Shown here: positions 34,982 to 47,907 of the stretch, in pieces
Numbering within the stretch: the first letter of the stretch is position 1
How the letters are laid out: the number at the start of each line of letters is the position of its first letter
Assembly (NCBI RefSeq): GCF_026745355.1
Contig: NC_079203.1
Location: forward strand, 37,262,037-37,326,036
Reading direction: 5' to 3'
Origin: Beta vulgaris subsp. vulgaris
Lineage: Eukaryota; Streptophyta; Magnoliopsida; Caryophyllales; Amaranthaceae
DNA: 64,000 nucleotides
The notes under the pieces: model-generated
Databases searched by the model: none
What the model was told of the DNA's origin: nothing
What the model saw: only the letters and a program-made list of their open reading frames with translations
Position numbers and translations under genes: made by a program

Positions 34982-37900
34982 AAGTGATTTGCTTAATAAA
35001 ACAGAATTTTCAATGAAACCAATAGCAGACAACAAATACTGTAATGAAAGAATAAGTAAAAGTTATATTAACAAACATTACAAAAATGTGTATGAAGTTA
35101 TACATTTTGGAACACTTCCTTGTAAACAACATTTGTAGTTGTTTTGCACACATTATTCTCTTTATCACAAATCAGAATTTTAAGTCCTTTTTTGCTCGTG
35201 ACTCGGGAAATAGCGACATATAGCTGACCATGGCTGAAAACAGGCCTCGGTAAATACAAACCGACGTGCGACAATGATTGTCCTTGACTTTTATTTATTG
35301 TCATGGCAAAACACACAGTCAAAGGAAATTGTCGTCTTTGGAATCTAATAGGAAATTTTGTTGAGTCAGACGGTGTTAGTGTCATTCGTGGGATGAATAC
35401 CTTGTCACCAACATTGCTCCCTGAAATGACAGTAGCTTCAATCACTCGATTGCCTAAATGCTTGACTACCAGCCTCGTGCCATTACACAATCCAGATGTC
35501 TGATCAATATTACGAAGCAACATGATAGGAGCACCAACTTTTAACTTAATACTATGATTTGGCAGGCCTGAGCACTTTATTGTGTTTAAGAATTCAGTAG
35601 AATATATATCATGAGCCCCTAAGTTCCCTTCATCTTTACTAATTGCATCACAACTCAAGTAAATTTTCTCATCACCTGGAATTGTGGACAACACATGATC
35701 ATTTACCTTCTCAACTATTTCATTAGTTGGAGCTAAAATTGCTCTTTCTTGGAAGTATTTGGCTTCCCAAAGGTGATCAGTGAGTGAAGGGTATGTGCTG
35801 TCGACAATTGATGATATGGGGTCATCTCCACCGTCTATAAGAATATCTTCGGTGATTTCAATATCGACTTCTCCATCATTGGGCCCTCCACCTCTGCCAT
35901 CGCCAACGCTTAGTATCATTCTGAGAAGTCCCTTATTTCATTAGCGGTAGACGAAGAAGAACATGATTGAAGTCTCATATTGCGTGTCAGCTTCAAAACC
36001 TTACATGAATCCCATAGAAACGAAGAGTTCAAGGTCGCAAATACTATATCTTGCCTGGTACCCTTGGGTATAACAGGCAGAATCTGTCTTAAATCACCAC
36101 CAAAGACAACAACTTTACCTCCAAATGGTCGATGCAAATTATCTCGATCAACAGCTTGCATAATGTCCTTTAAACTCCTATCAAGTGCTTCAAAGCAATA
36201 TTTGTGCATCATTGGTGCTTCATCCCAGATAATTAGCTTTGTTCTCATGAGCAATGCAGCTAAGTCAGAACCAGGCCTAATAGCTACACACGTAGAGTTT
36301 TCACAAACATTGAGTGGAAGCCCGAACCTTGAATGGGCGGTTCGACCTTTTGGAAGAAGTAGGGACGCAATTCCACTTGATTTTACTGGCAAAACAATTT
36401 CACCCATCTTCCTAATTGCAGCACACAATGTCCTCCAAATGTATGTCTTACCCGTCCCTCCATATCCGTATACAAAAAACACACCTCCTGATTGGCCATT
36501 AACAGAGTGCATTATTTCGTTGAAAACCATTAGTTGTTCTTCGGTTAGACAGGGAAATAGTTTGTCATATTCTTGAATTAAGGAGGGTATGTCATATGAA
36601 AGCTCATCCGCTATTAGCTTATTTTGACCTTCAAACACGACTAATTCATCTGGAAATGGCATCTCACTGAATTTTCGAAGACTACTACCATTACTTTGAA
36701 GTTTAGCTTCAATATCTGCCAGTGCAAACGCTTGAATTTGTTCATCAGTTAGAGTTAAATCTGCAACGCGATAGAGAAGATTTAATATTAGATGCCTTCA
36801 TATATGTCATCGTGATCTTTTTTTCGTTGCACAATTATTAAACATGCAAGAAAGCGATAAAAAAAAGTAAGTATGCATAGTACTGTAGCATGTACCTTTT
36901 TTTATGAATACGACGTTGTTTATATAGAATGTCATCAGATAGTAGGTGCCATGTTTTTTCCCATATGTCTTCTGGTTTAGATAAGCTACCAGACATAAGT
37001 AACATGCAAAACAGATTCCTTAGATAATGCCCCGTTTCTCTAAAGCTTGCCTCTGTTATGGCGTCTATGTATTCCTTGTCGTCATCAAGCAGCCCCCTTG
37101 CATAGCAAGCTTCTTTGAAGGTTGGATACACTGAACCATCAACAGTTCTTATATCCTCGTAGCACGTCGGACCTTTGACAAAATTAAGGAGCGTTCTTAG
37201 ATAGTATTTCTCACCAGAACCTGGAGTGACATGGTATACCCTGCCAAGTGAGAAACCTTTCGACCTAGGTGCCCATTCTCGCGTAGGTTGTTTCCAAACA
37301 AATTTTGTGGGGAACTCTACATACGTCAACTGTCTTGCTTCTTCATACTTTTGGTTGCATTCCATCCACGATAAAAACTTTGTCTTATTAACATTAGGTC
37401 TATCAAGTACATCTTCCACGTCCATCTGGTCAGTGTAGACAACCATTTGCTCCCCAGGTAGATGGAAACTCAATCTCTCAACAGCAGGGGTTCGATGGTG
37501 AATAGGAAATCCATATATCCTCCACACTGCCTCACAAGCAGATATGTAACGGCAGTCGTAATACATTTTAATCTCATCAATCTTTTGTGGATCATCGCTG
37601 CTATTTCTGTTTTGATAAGCAGCAGCCGTCACTCTATCGTAACCCTTATTTATGTACTTGAACAAATACTTTATCGATCTGGATTGATTGCACCATTCAA
37701 CGTTTATATGGGCACGATACTTACGAAGCAGTTGTGGATTATAAGGAACAACAAACCTATTATCAAGATGCACTCCGTTTTTCTCAACCGAGATTCCGTT
37801 ATCTCTTCTTCTATAAACTGGATATCCTTCCTCATCAACCTTTGTTTCGTCAATAAATCTTTTAGGAAAATGCTTTGTGCACTTTTTTTGATCCATGCAA

Positions 37901-40900
37901 GGTGCATTAGTGTTGGAGGGACCACATGTAACATCATTTCCGTAACAGTCTCATATAAATCTGGATCCTCAATTGGATCTGGTAACTCAGCGCATATAAT
38001 CTTGTCAATATCGCTTGCCTGTGGATATTTGTCAGCGGGGTGCAGGAAAAGAAGTATATGAGCATGCGGAAGGCCACGCTTTTGAAACTCAACTGTATAA
38101 ACAACTGGAGAAAGAAGAAAATATGTATGTATCATTATTTGAACAACCTTATAAGTAGACCAACTAATCTTGAATGTAGTCAATGTTTTGTAAAGTAGTA
38201 TGAAATTCAATTAATTCAATAAGAATATATATTAAAATGAGAAAAAGATGTAGAAATCAGCATCATTATACCGCATTTGATTTATACGTACCAGCTTTAA
38301 CTCGGCCAAATATCTCATTCTCCTTTAAGTCTTTAACCAATTGGTCGAGCTTCATTTTAAAGACTCGACAGATGATATCCGGTCTGTCCTCGGGTCTAAG
38401 TCCCCTTTTTTGAACGAATCTGCTTATTTCTGGCCATTTAGCATTACACGTAAAGGTTATAACAGATCTGGATAACCATACCATCTACAAATTGCCATTG
38501 CATCCTGATAGTTCTCTCTCATGTAGCTATGTCCACCTGTGAATGACGCTGGTATAACAATGCGATTGCCATTGGAAGATCCCTCTGTATCACCTCTTTC
38601 CACACCCCTCTTAAATTCTTCACATTATCTGATCTTAAACTTTGTTGGTTATTCTTTAGAAAGGAGAGCCTCTCTGCCTCAATCATAGTGTAGCCGTCAA
38701 CCAAAAATTGTTGATACAACCGACGACATAATAACAAAGTATCAGCTTCATGTTCACGATCTTGCATCCTGTATGCAAACCACTCACGCATAGTAAGTCG
38801 TTCTCTTTTATTCGTAGAACTACTTGATGCGGTCTTGTCCTATGCATAACATCTACTCGATATCCATCTTCCCCATATGGGAAAATCAGTGGATATTGTA
38901 ACGGTAAATACGATGGGTGAAGCTCAGATATCTGCCTTAATCTTCCATTTTTCCTTTGGACTACTACATCCCTCTTATCTGCTGTATCAATGTCTCCAAC
39001 TATAAGCGCGCCACTTCGGATGTTGTTGGAAGGTTATAAGTCCTTCCATCAGAATCCCTTCTTCCAATTAGCCTAAGTTTTAAGTCTTCGCCGTTGTTTG
39101 ATTCGAAACGATCTCTAGCCATTCTAAAACTCTTGGCCAATGGGTTATGCTGATCAATCATATCCTTCAATTGTGCAACGACACGATCTTCAAATTTATT
39201 TGGGTCTTTAGAACTGAAGCAATATAGTACGTTCAAACGTTAGCATTGCTTTATTATGAATGAGGATGTATATATTACATTTAAAACAAATAACATGTTC
39301 AAATATTTGCAGTAAAATAGCACGATACCTTGCCGCACTCATCCTATTCTGAACCTCTTCTTCAGTATCATATATGTATAGTTGAGAGAATTTAGGACGT
39401 GCTCCATCGTTCGGCAACAAACTGCCTATCAGGTGATGATTTTGACCTCCAATCTTGTATGTATATGGACCACGCCCATGAGTAGTTGGTGCAATTATTC
39501 TACCTCCCATAGAAGTGAAAGAATACATCATGTTATACCCCTAATATTATCAAGGAAGTGCGCACTTCTACTATGTCTCTTCTTCAATAGATCTTCCAAA
39601 AGTTGGGGTGGACGCTTAAGTAAAGGTAATTGCACTTTTCCTTGCATGCAACACATCCCAAACTTTGGTCTTCCACTCTTATTTCGCTTGTTTACTCGTT
39701 CACCAAACCACATTTGTGCTCCACAGAACTCGCAAACACAGGTGGGATCTCCCAAATCTGAATAACCTTCTACAGTAAAGAAACAATTATAACTTTAAAT
39801 AGTGTTTTATATGAACTTCTTAACATGATAGTATAATATGTAAGTCTAATAACGCACCATTGACTACAATGTCACCATCATTAGATGCCTCTACAAAAAG
39901 CATATATGATACGTATGCGTTATAGGATTTACATGTGTTCTTATTTAAAAATTGAGTTAAAAAAAAGCACGATATAACAAAAAATATACCAAAATAATAT
40001 ATGCTTTACTGCATGACTTATACCTGGACCAATTGTTTCTGCTCGCGCATTGGAATTTAAATTGCTGTCGACGTGCATATCATTTCCTTCAACATCATTG
40101 TCATCTGTATACAAACTATTTGTTTTTAATGCATAAACAAAGAAGTTTAATAACTGTATAAGTTATCTGCCTACTATTTATGGTGCTGTATTAGTTAATT
40201 AATATTTACTATAACATACCTGGAATTATTCTCTTTGAAACCGATTGAAGGACTTGCTTACTTCGGATAACACGTGTCTTTGATCTAAATGAACTACATA
40301 ATCTCATAGGTTGTATAACTTCTGTTGACAGTGGACATGGCGTAGACGCTATTTCATGCGACAATAGGTGATGTTAGTTGGTCACAACGTATTATATATT
40401 TATGATCATACTATGCCAAAACTGAAATAGTATAAACATGTAATATTTCTAATAGATTAATTTATTACCAGAACTTCGTTTCTCTTCAATTATAAGTTTT
40501 CGTTGATGCCTTGCTATCTTTGATGCATGTTCTTTATCTGAAGCACATAATTTTTCAAAATATATATAGATTGTTTATACAGTAACGTTATTAGACAAAT
40601 TAACAATCAATAAGGGAATAATTTATTATAAACTAACCGACACTAAAATCTGTTATAGCACTTAATGGCGATTGAGTTGTGATGTCCACATGACAATTAA
40701 AATCTTGTGAACTTGAAGATGGTGCACTTGTTGAAAACACTGCATTAAGAGTAATTTTACATTACTATCTTGCAAGTAATACGTTTTCAAAGTAAAATAC
40801 ACTATATACACTCACCATTAGGAATCGGAGTTACGTAAGAATTAGTAGAGAAGTTTATAATTGTCGACGATAAAGGAGATAATCCATTACTTGAAGAAAC

Positions 40901-41649
40901 CGCTTATAATTGCAAGACAATTAAAATGTTAGTTGCATATATAAAAACAAAAGGATAACTAATTATTGTCCAAAATCATTGGATGATATGTTTCTTAATA
41001 CAATTGCGATTTATACCTGATGAAGATCCATTAAGAGGTAAGTTGATTGGCATGGTGATATTATTTCGTGGTCGTATAGGAGTAGAGGAACGCGTAAATC
41101 TTGCACGCTTTTCTAACATAATGAACTTCCTCTTTTGTCTTGCATATTTTTGTTGAGCTTCTTTTGATAACAATTGATTGAGTGAAGGAGTGGTAACTAA
41201 AATAAGAAATGTTTTCCATGTTAATAGCATGAATTGGTGGATATAAAAGATATCGTTTTGAATTCATATGTACATTCAATGAAATTAATCTTTTAATTCT
41301 ACTTATGTTATAGTAAGTTATTCTTGTCAAAGCATAGAAGTAAGCAAATTAAAATAGTTATGTGGTTCATCTAAGAATTACAATGTAGTATACTAAAAGC
41401 GAAATTTGAACTGCCACGTTTGCCCAGTGAATAAACATTAATCATTTAATTGTTGATTTACAAATAAATAATATAGATTTTGTATGAATTAACAATTTTG
41501 TTAAATATGTATGAAACAATATTAAATGGATGGTAATAATATATTTATTATTTTACATAAAATAACACTTATGAATGAAATAAAATTATAACGCTTAATA
41601 AGGACATGACATTTCTATATTTTCAAATAAATGTGTAAATTCATAGTAT

Positions 41650-42150
41650 GATTTCCAAGCCTAATATAGATACAAAATCTTATATATAACCTGTTTTAAA
41701 GCACATTACACATTCCATCTAAACATAACCTTCATGTGATACTCTTTATATACTACCTAATACTACATACCTTAAACCTTAAATAACTAAATACATGTTC
41801 ACCTACATATAACGTATACCACAGTAACTATATGTTTTTTTATAACATATTCGCATGATTTATAAATAGGTGCGACAACGAATTATTTATTGGGGATTAA
41901 TTGATTTATTTAAATTGGCCGTATAATAATATGCATATCAAATCCATAGTAAATGACGTCAATATCTACTCTTTATCAACAAAATATAAAAGTGGTAATT
42001 CAGAGTTTACATAAAAATAAGATTTCCAACCCCAATATAAATAAAAAATCGATATATATATATAACTTGTTTTAAAGCCATTATACATATCCAACTAAAC
42101 ATAACCTTTAATGTGATACTCCTTACATACTACTTAATACTACCTTAACT
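41650..42150. repeat. Spaced duplication in the long first Rep/helicase intron
   Basis: About 41650-41775 and 42021-42150 share GATTTCCAA-C-C-ATATA, AACNTGTTTTAAAGC and ATAACCTT.ATGTGATACTC, offset by roughly 372 bp, with moderate divergence. Confidence 0.6.
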
Positions 42151-42554
42151 AAACATTTAAAACCTTCTAAAAAAATAAAAAAAACACTAAAAACCTAAGT
42201 ATAAATAAATTTGGAAACCGAAAATTTACAACAAAATTCATATAAAATGCCGCTTCATCTTCTCTTCCTCTCTCTATCTCTCTCTCTCTCTCTCTTTCTC
42301 TCGAACATTCATCATCTTCACGTAAAAATGGCAACTTTCCTTTGCCAAACGTTTATTTCCAGATTTCTTTCAAACAAATTACACAACAAAAAAAAATTAG
42401 ATGCACAAAAAATATAGCAGAAATATGAGAAAACGATTGGTTTCTGATTTAATATCATAAAAGGGGATTTAGAAATTGGAGAAATTATTTTTGGGAAGTA
42501 TATTATCGCATGCACGACGGATTTGATGTTGATTTCCATTGAAGAAGAAGTGGA

Positions 42555-43551
42555 GAAACGATTTATTTCAAGGATTGAGGATTTACAGGTGTTGTGTTTT
42601 TTTTTATCAATTTCGTTTTTTTTAATAATTAATAATTCTATATATTCATGAATATATGATAATTTTATAGATCTACAATTTTAAGTTGTTAAAAAACCGA
42701 AATAAAAAACATGCATTTATATCCTCATTTTTATTTTTTCCTGTTTTATTTTCTACGAATATGTAGATTTCTTTCGCATGCATGTAAAAAAACAAAAAAT
42801 AAGTTCAATATCCTAGTATCTGAATATCTAATTTTTGTTTTTCTAGTATCTGAATATCGAATGCATGTCAATTTTTTTTGTTTCGTGTTTATTTTCTATG
42901 AATGTGTATATTTTTTTTCGCATGCATGTCAAAAATTATGAAATTTAAATTATAATTCTAAATAGTATAATATAGTTTAAATTTTAATCTTTTACTAATT
43001 AAAACTATATTATTTCATTAATATATGATTAATGTCTCGATCTTAAATTAGTTAGAAACGATTTATTTCAAGGATTGAGGATTTACAGGTGTTGTGGTTT
43101 TTTTTTATCAATTTCGTTTTTTTTTAGTTATTAATAATTCTATATATTCATGAATATATGATAATTTTATAGATCTACAATTTTCAGTTGTTCAAAAACC
43201 GAAATAAAAAACATGCATTTATATCCTCAATTTTTTTTTTCCTGTATTTATTTTCTATGAATATGTATATTTCTTTCGCATGCATCTAAAAAAACAAAAA
43301 ATAAGTTCAATATCCTAGTATCTGAATATCTAATTTTTGTTTTTTAGTATCTGAATATGAATGCATGTCATTTTTTTTGTTTCGTGTTTATTTTCTATGA
43401 ATGTGTATATTTTTTTTCGCATGCATGTCACAAAATTATGAAATTTAAATTATATTTTAAATAGTATAATATAGTTTAAATTTTAATCTTTTACTAATTA
43501 ATACCTATATTATTTCATTAATATATGATTAATGTCTCGATCTTAAATTAG
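42555..43551. repeat. 500-bp tandem duplication
   Basis: GAAACGATTTATTTCAAGGA starts at 42555 and again at 43055. The following 500 bp are repeated nearly base for base, through to ATATATGATTAATGTCTCGA before each copy ends. It lies inside the first intron of the Rep/helicase gene. Confidence 0.93.
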
Positions 43552-44055
43552 CTTTGTTTAATTTATTTCCTTTGTTTAGTAATATAGTTGAATCTGTTTA
43601 ATATTTCGCATGCATGTCAAAAAAAAAAACAATTTACAGTTCACTATCCTAAATGATAAATAAAAGTAAATAATTACTTTTAAAAAACATTAGAATAAAT
43701 ATATATATGTGTGTCATTAATTATAGTTCTATGAATATGTATATTTTCTTCTCATGCATGTTACAAATCTGGTGAAATATTAATTATAAGAGTAAATATT
43801 ATAATCTAGGTATAAATTTTGCTTTTTCACTAATTAGTACCTAAATTATTTCATGAATATATGATAAATTTATCAATCTAAAATTACCACTTTATAAAGA
43901 ACAGTACAATAAAAAGTGCATGTATATCCTCAATTTAATGTATTTCATATGATAGTTATTTAATTATGCGAATACATGTCATTCTTTAGTTGCTTATTCA
44001 TAATTATAGTTCATTTCATATATAGTTAAATACATAAGTTATGTTTGTCTTTTTC

Positions 44056-45350
44056 GAGGTTTTGATTTGGATGCAAAAGATGGTGGCAATTGAAGAAATA
44101 ATGTGAGAAAACATATCATGATAGTAAGATTAAAAAGGTAGTGTTCTCATTGCTTCTTTATAATTAATAATAATGATATAATATAGATACACGATAAATT
44201 AAAAATATATTCAAATAATTTGACTTATGTATGTTATATTAAGGAAATTTCATGATGAATAACTTCATTTGTTTATTTATTGCTTTATTATTGCATAAAA
44301 TTTCCACAGATATATGCATAATAAGAATGTAAGAAAATAGTTTATATTGTTATATATCTTTTTAGATTGAACAGAAAATGTTAATATATATATGGGAAAT
44401 AGTAATACAATCTAACAAATTGTCTTTTGCACTATTATAAATACGCGTGCAATAGAATACTATCATGACTTCTTTAGTTATGATTCGAAAATATATACAC
44501 TACAAATATAACAACTTAGCAAAAACCATTAGTATATTACAACATATGAATTATTTTAAATTAAATCTGTGATCTATACATAATAATAAGTATAAATAGT
44601 TTTAATACAATGTACCTACAAAATATATGCTAACATATGTAAGAAATACAATGTCATCTGAATTATTTTTTCTTGTATGCACTTCCGCAATCTATAAATA
44701 TAGTTGATAATATTTATGATATAATAGATTAATAATAATCGTATATATTTTAAAAAATAATATCGTATTGAGGATATATGGATATCTACATTTCTCACAT
44801 AAATGTAACACAAAATATTTAAAATAATTTATAACTGTATATAATATTTATATTTCTAAAATAATATATATATATATATATTATTTTAAAATTAAAAAGA
44901 TAATAATTCAAATCTAAGATATAAATTTCGTATTTACATTGCATGCATGGAACCTCATTTATGTTTTTTATAAACTGTATAATTTGTGTATAATTAGAAT
45001 GAGTTCAAAATTGTGTACAACTATATATATATATACAATTTGTGTATGCGTTAGTCTACATTATATATAAGTTTATATATACAATAAATGTTTTTTTTTT
45101 TGAGGTTTTGATTTGCATGCAAAAGATGGTGGCCATTGAAGAAAATATGTGAGAAAACATATTATGATATTAAGATTAAGAAGGTAGTCTTCCCTTTACT
45201 TCTTTATAATTATTAATAATTATATAATTTATATACATGATAAATTAAAGATATATTCAATTTGATTGACTTATGTATGTTATAGTAAGAACATTACATG
45301 ATGAATAACTTTATTTCTTTATTAAATGCTTTATTATTCTATACAATTTG
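44056..45350. repeat. About 255-bp direct repeat, copies 1046 bp apart
   Basis: GAGGTTTTGATTTG.ATGCAA and the following roughly 250 bp occur at 44056-44312 and 45102-45350, with substitutions and small indels. The second copy reaches almost to the splice donor of the first Rep/helicase exon at 45402. Confidence 0.8.
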
Positions 45351-46285
45351 CACAAAATGTTAATATATTGACAAAAAATAGTGCCTTTATAAATCAACTT
45401 ACCATTAGAAATGTCAAGTAAAGGTGTTGTTTGGCTTCTACTTCGCTTATCGTTCAAAATTGATTTCCTCCTTTGCATAGCAACTTTAGCATCATGGAGT
45501 TGACTTGAATTGTTACAAACAAATGGAGTATTGTCACCAATTTCGTTTTCTTTTCCATAATCTAAACGTTTCTTCACACGTTTATTAGTAGAAGAACTCA
45601 TTTCTACAATCTATATATTATTAACGAATAAGAATATGATATTTTATTTGAAGGATAAGAACATTGTAAGATTAATTTGTCTAAAGGTGTGAAGAATATA
45701 TGTACGTTTTTTGTGGAGATATTATATAGAGTATAGTATGGTAAAGATTTCTTAGTAGCTTTATATATAACAGTTATTACGAAAATCATATAATAGGAAT
45801 GTTTCAAATTATTTCCGAATCAATCAAAGAATAATTGCCTATTATTAAGCTTTTCAATATCGCACAACTTTGGAAACAAAATATTACTGATCATATACTA
45901 ATAACTGTAATAACGCCATTTTAAAAAGTTGATTTGATATGCATTAGGGAACTTTCTTAAAACTGTATAGTTATTTATATATGGGTAATAACGGATGCAT
46001 TAATAGAAACTGTTTTATAATGCCGGATATTTTTTTCCTCTCTTAAAATATGTTGTCTAATATTTACTAAATTAGATATTCAGTATTAAAAATGTGTGTA
46101 AGAAGATGTTTAAAATATAAAACATTAGTATAAAAATACATACATATTACTTATATCACCGTAAAAAAGAAACTTCTTTTTTATAACATATAACAATGAT
46201 TTATAAATAGTTGCGACGACGAACTATTTTTGTAGGCGTAAATTGATTCAGGCGAGATATCATAAGTAATATATAGATATATATT

Positions 46286-46286
46286 A

Positions 46287-46336
<50 letters not shown>

Positions 46337-46387
46337 GATATATATATATATGTATATATGTATATATGTATATATGTATATATATAT
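46286..46387. repeat. (TA)n/(TATG)n microsatellite
   Basis: A run of TA dinucleotides interrupted by ATGTATAT units lies just left of the MULE insertion. Confidence 0.95.
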
Positions 46388-46440
46388 TTTTGGTTATGTA
46401 TAACTTATAACAGTTAGGTTCAGACATGTTATTTAATGTT

Positions 46441-47572
46441 GGGAAATTTCCTCAGGTACCCCTGAGGTTTGACGTAATTCCCAAATTACCCCTCACATTT
46501 GGGGAATTCCTCAGATACCCCCGAGGTTTGTGTTTGTGCTCAAAATACCCTTACTCTTGACGGAACCCTAACGCCGTTAACTTTTTTTCTCTCTTTCTTC
46601 AGTTTCTCTCCTTCCTCTCACCCTCCTCCATGGATGAACCTCCAAGCTTTCTCTCTCCTTCCACCATCCCCCACCATCCTCCAAACTTTCCCCATTTTTC
46701 TCGCAGCCCATGCCTCGGCCGCCGCTCGCCGGAGCTTCGCCGTCCACCAGCATCCTCGTACTCTCTCTCCTTCGTCGCACTCTCTCTCTCGCTCCTCTCC
46801 TTCTCTAAAAACCTCTGACCCCTCATCAATGGTGGACGAAGCCCACCTCCCTCTCGTCACGACGACCTCATCAAATTCCACGAAGCACCCACCTCGGGCC
46901 CGCTTGCGCGAACCAGCCATCATGCCCACCACTGCCCCACTTGCACGAACCACCCACCAACGGCCACCACTCACGCAAAACACCCAACCACCCACCTCCC
47001 TCCCTCTCGCATACCACCATCAATTCAATTCGAATGGGTTTAATTCGAAATTTCCCCAATTTAATTGCAAAATATGGGTTTCTCGAATTAGAGTTTTGAT
47101 TGCTCGAATAATCTAGGTTTAATTCGAATTTGATTGCAAAAATGTTGCTCGAAAATTTGGATTTCTACTCGAAATTGGGGTTTTAATTTCCCAGCTGCAG
47201 TGGTGGCTCGCGTTAGAGAGATGGTGGCTCGCGTTGGGTGGGTGGTGGCTCGCGTTGGGTGGTGGGCTGGGTAAGGGTGGGTGGTTGAGTGAGAAGGCAG
47301 GAGATTGTTTGGTGGGGTAAGGGTGGGTGGGTGGTTGGTGGGGGATGATGGGAGGAGAGAGAAAGCTTGGAGGTTCATCCATGGAGGAGGGTGAGAGGAA
47401 GGAGAGAAACTGAAGAAAGAGAGAAAAAAAAGTTAACGGCGTTACGGTTCCGTCAAGAGTAAGGGTATTTTGAGCACAAACACAAACCTCGGGGGTATCT
47501 GAGGAATTCCCCAAATGTGAGGGGTAATTTGGGAATTACGTCAAACCTCAAGGGTACCTGAGGAAATTTCCC
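46441..47572. mobile_element. Non-autonomous MULE, 1132 bp, nested in the Helitron
   Basis: Long inverted repeats of about 235 bp begin GGGAAATTTCCTCAGGTACC at both ends. The 9-bp flanks TTTAATGTT (46432-46440 and 47573-47581) are identical, as for a recent Mutator-like insertion. Open frames on both strands start inside the inverted repeats with the same residues (MGNSSDTPEVCVCAQ), so they reflect the repeat rather than a gene. The core is GC-rich, low-complexity sequence. The insertion split a short tandem repeat (GTTATGTATAA.TTATAACAG at 46393 and near 47619). Confidence 0.95.
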
Positions 47573-47907
47573 TTTAATGTTTAATATTACCTTAAACATC
47601 TATATATATATTATTTGTTATGTATAATTTATAACAGTTAGGTTAAGACATGTTATTTAATGTTTAGTATTTCCTTAAACATTATACAATGAGGATAACC
47701 TATATGGCAATCAATGATATATTTAAATTTTTCATAAACAATCATGTCGTAACCACAAGAGTTTTGAAATGAATGTATAGGAGAATAACCAGATCCTGAA
47801 TAAATGTATGCAAATTGTTTAGAAATATAAATAACAACCAAATTAAAACGTTCATCTAATAGTCTATAGATAGACTTTATATATAGTTCTTAATTCAACG
47901 ACAATAT

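Larger units (their letters stand above)
35098..45601 (-). pseudogene. Helitron Rep/helicase gene, multi-exon, several frameshifts in the core
   Basis: HUH-type rolling-circle initiator fused to a PIF1-family helicase. Upstream exons are short and open: 45403-45601, 41017-41196, then exons near 40819-40906, 40640-40741, 40468-40541, 40221-40351, 40024-40107 and 39858-39893, mostly joined at phase-1 introns. The core begins at 39769. Other introns are 39214-39328, 38105-38291 and 36761-36895. Rep motifs: a Helitron-like N domain (ITFTCNAKWPEI near 38455), HUH as GLPHAHILLFL near 38060, and the two-Tyr motif IKYLFKYINKGYD near 37640. Helicase motifs: [49 protein letters not shown]. Frame breaks sit near 39540, 39008, 38820, 38606, 38462, 37923 and 35917. 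Each is explained by one missing base. Confidence 0.92.

Noticed and set aside
35098..36662. A host PIF1 DNA helicase gene
   Set aside because: It is fused by frame and splice sites to a Helitron Rep with HUH and two-Tyr motifs and lies between Helitron termini.
46499..47514. Two long frames on opposite strands with the same N-terminus
   Set aside because: They start within the inverted repeats of a MULE and mirror each other; the rest is low-complexity Ser/Pro/His.
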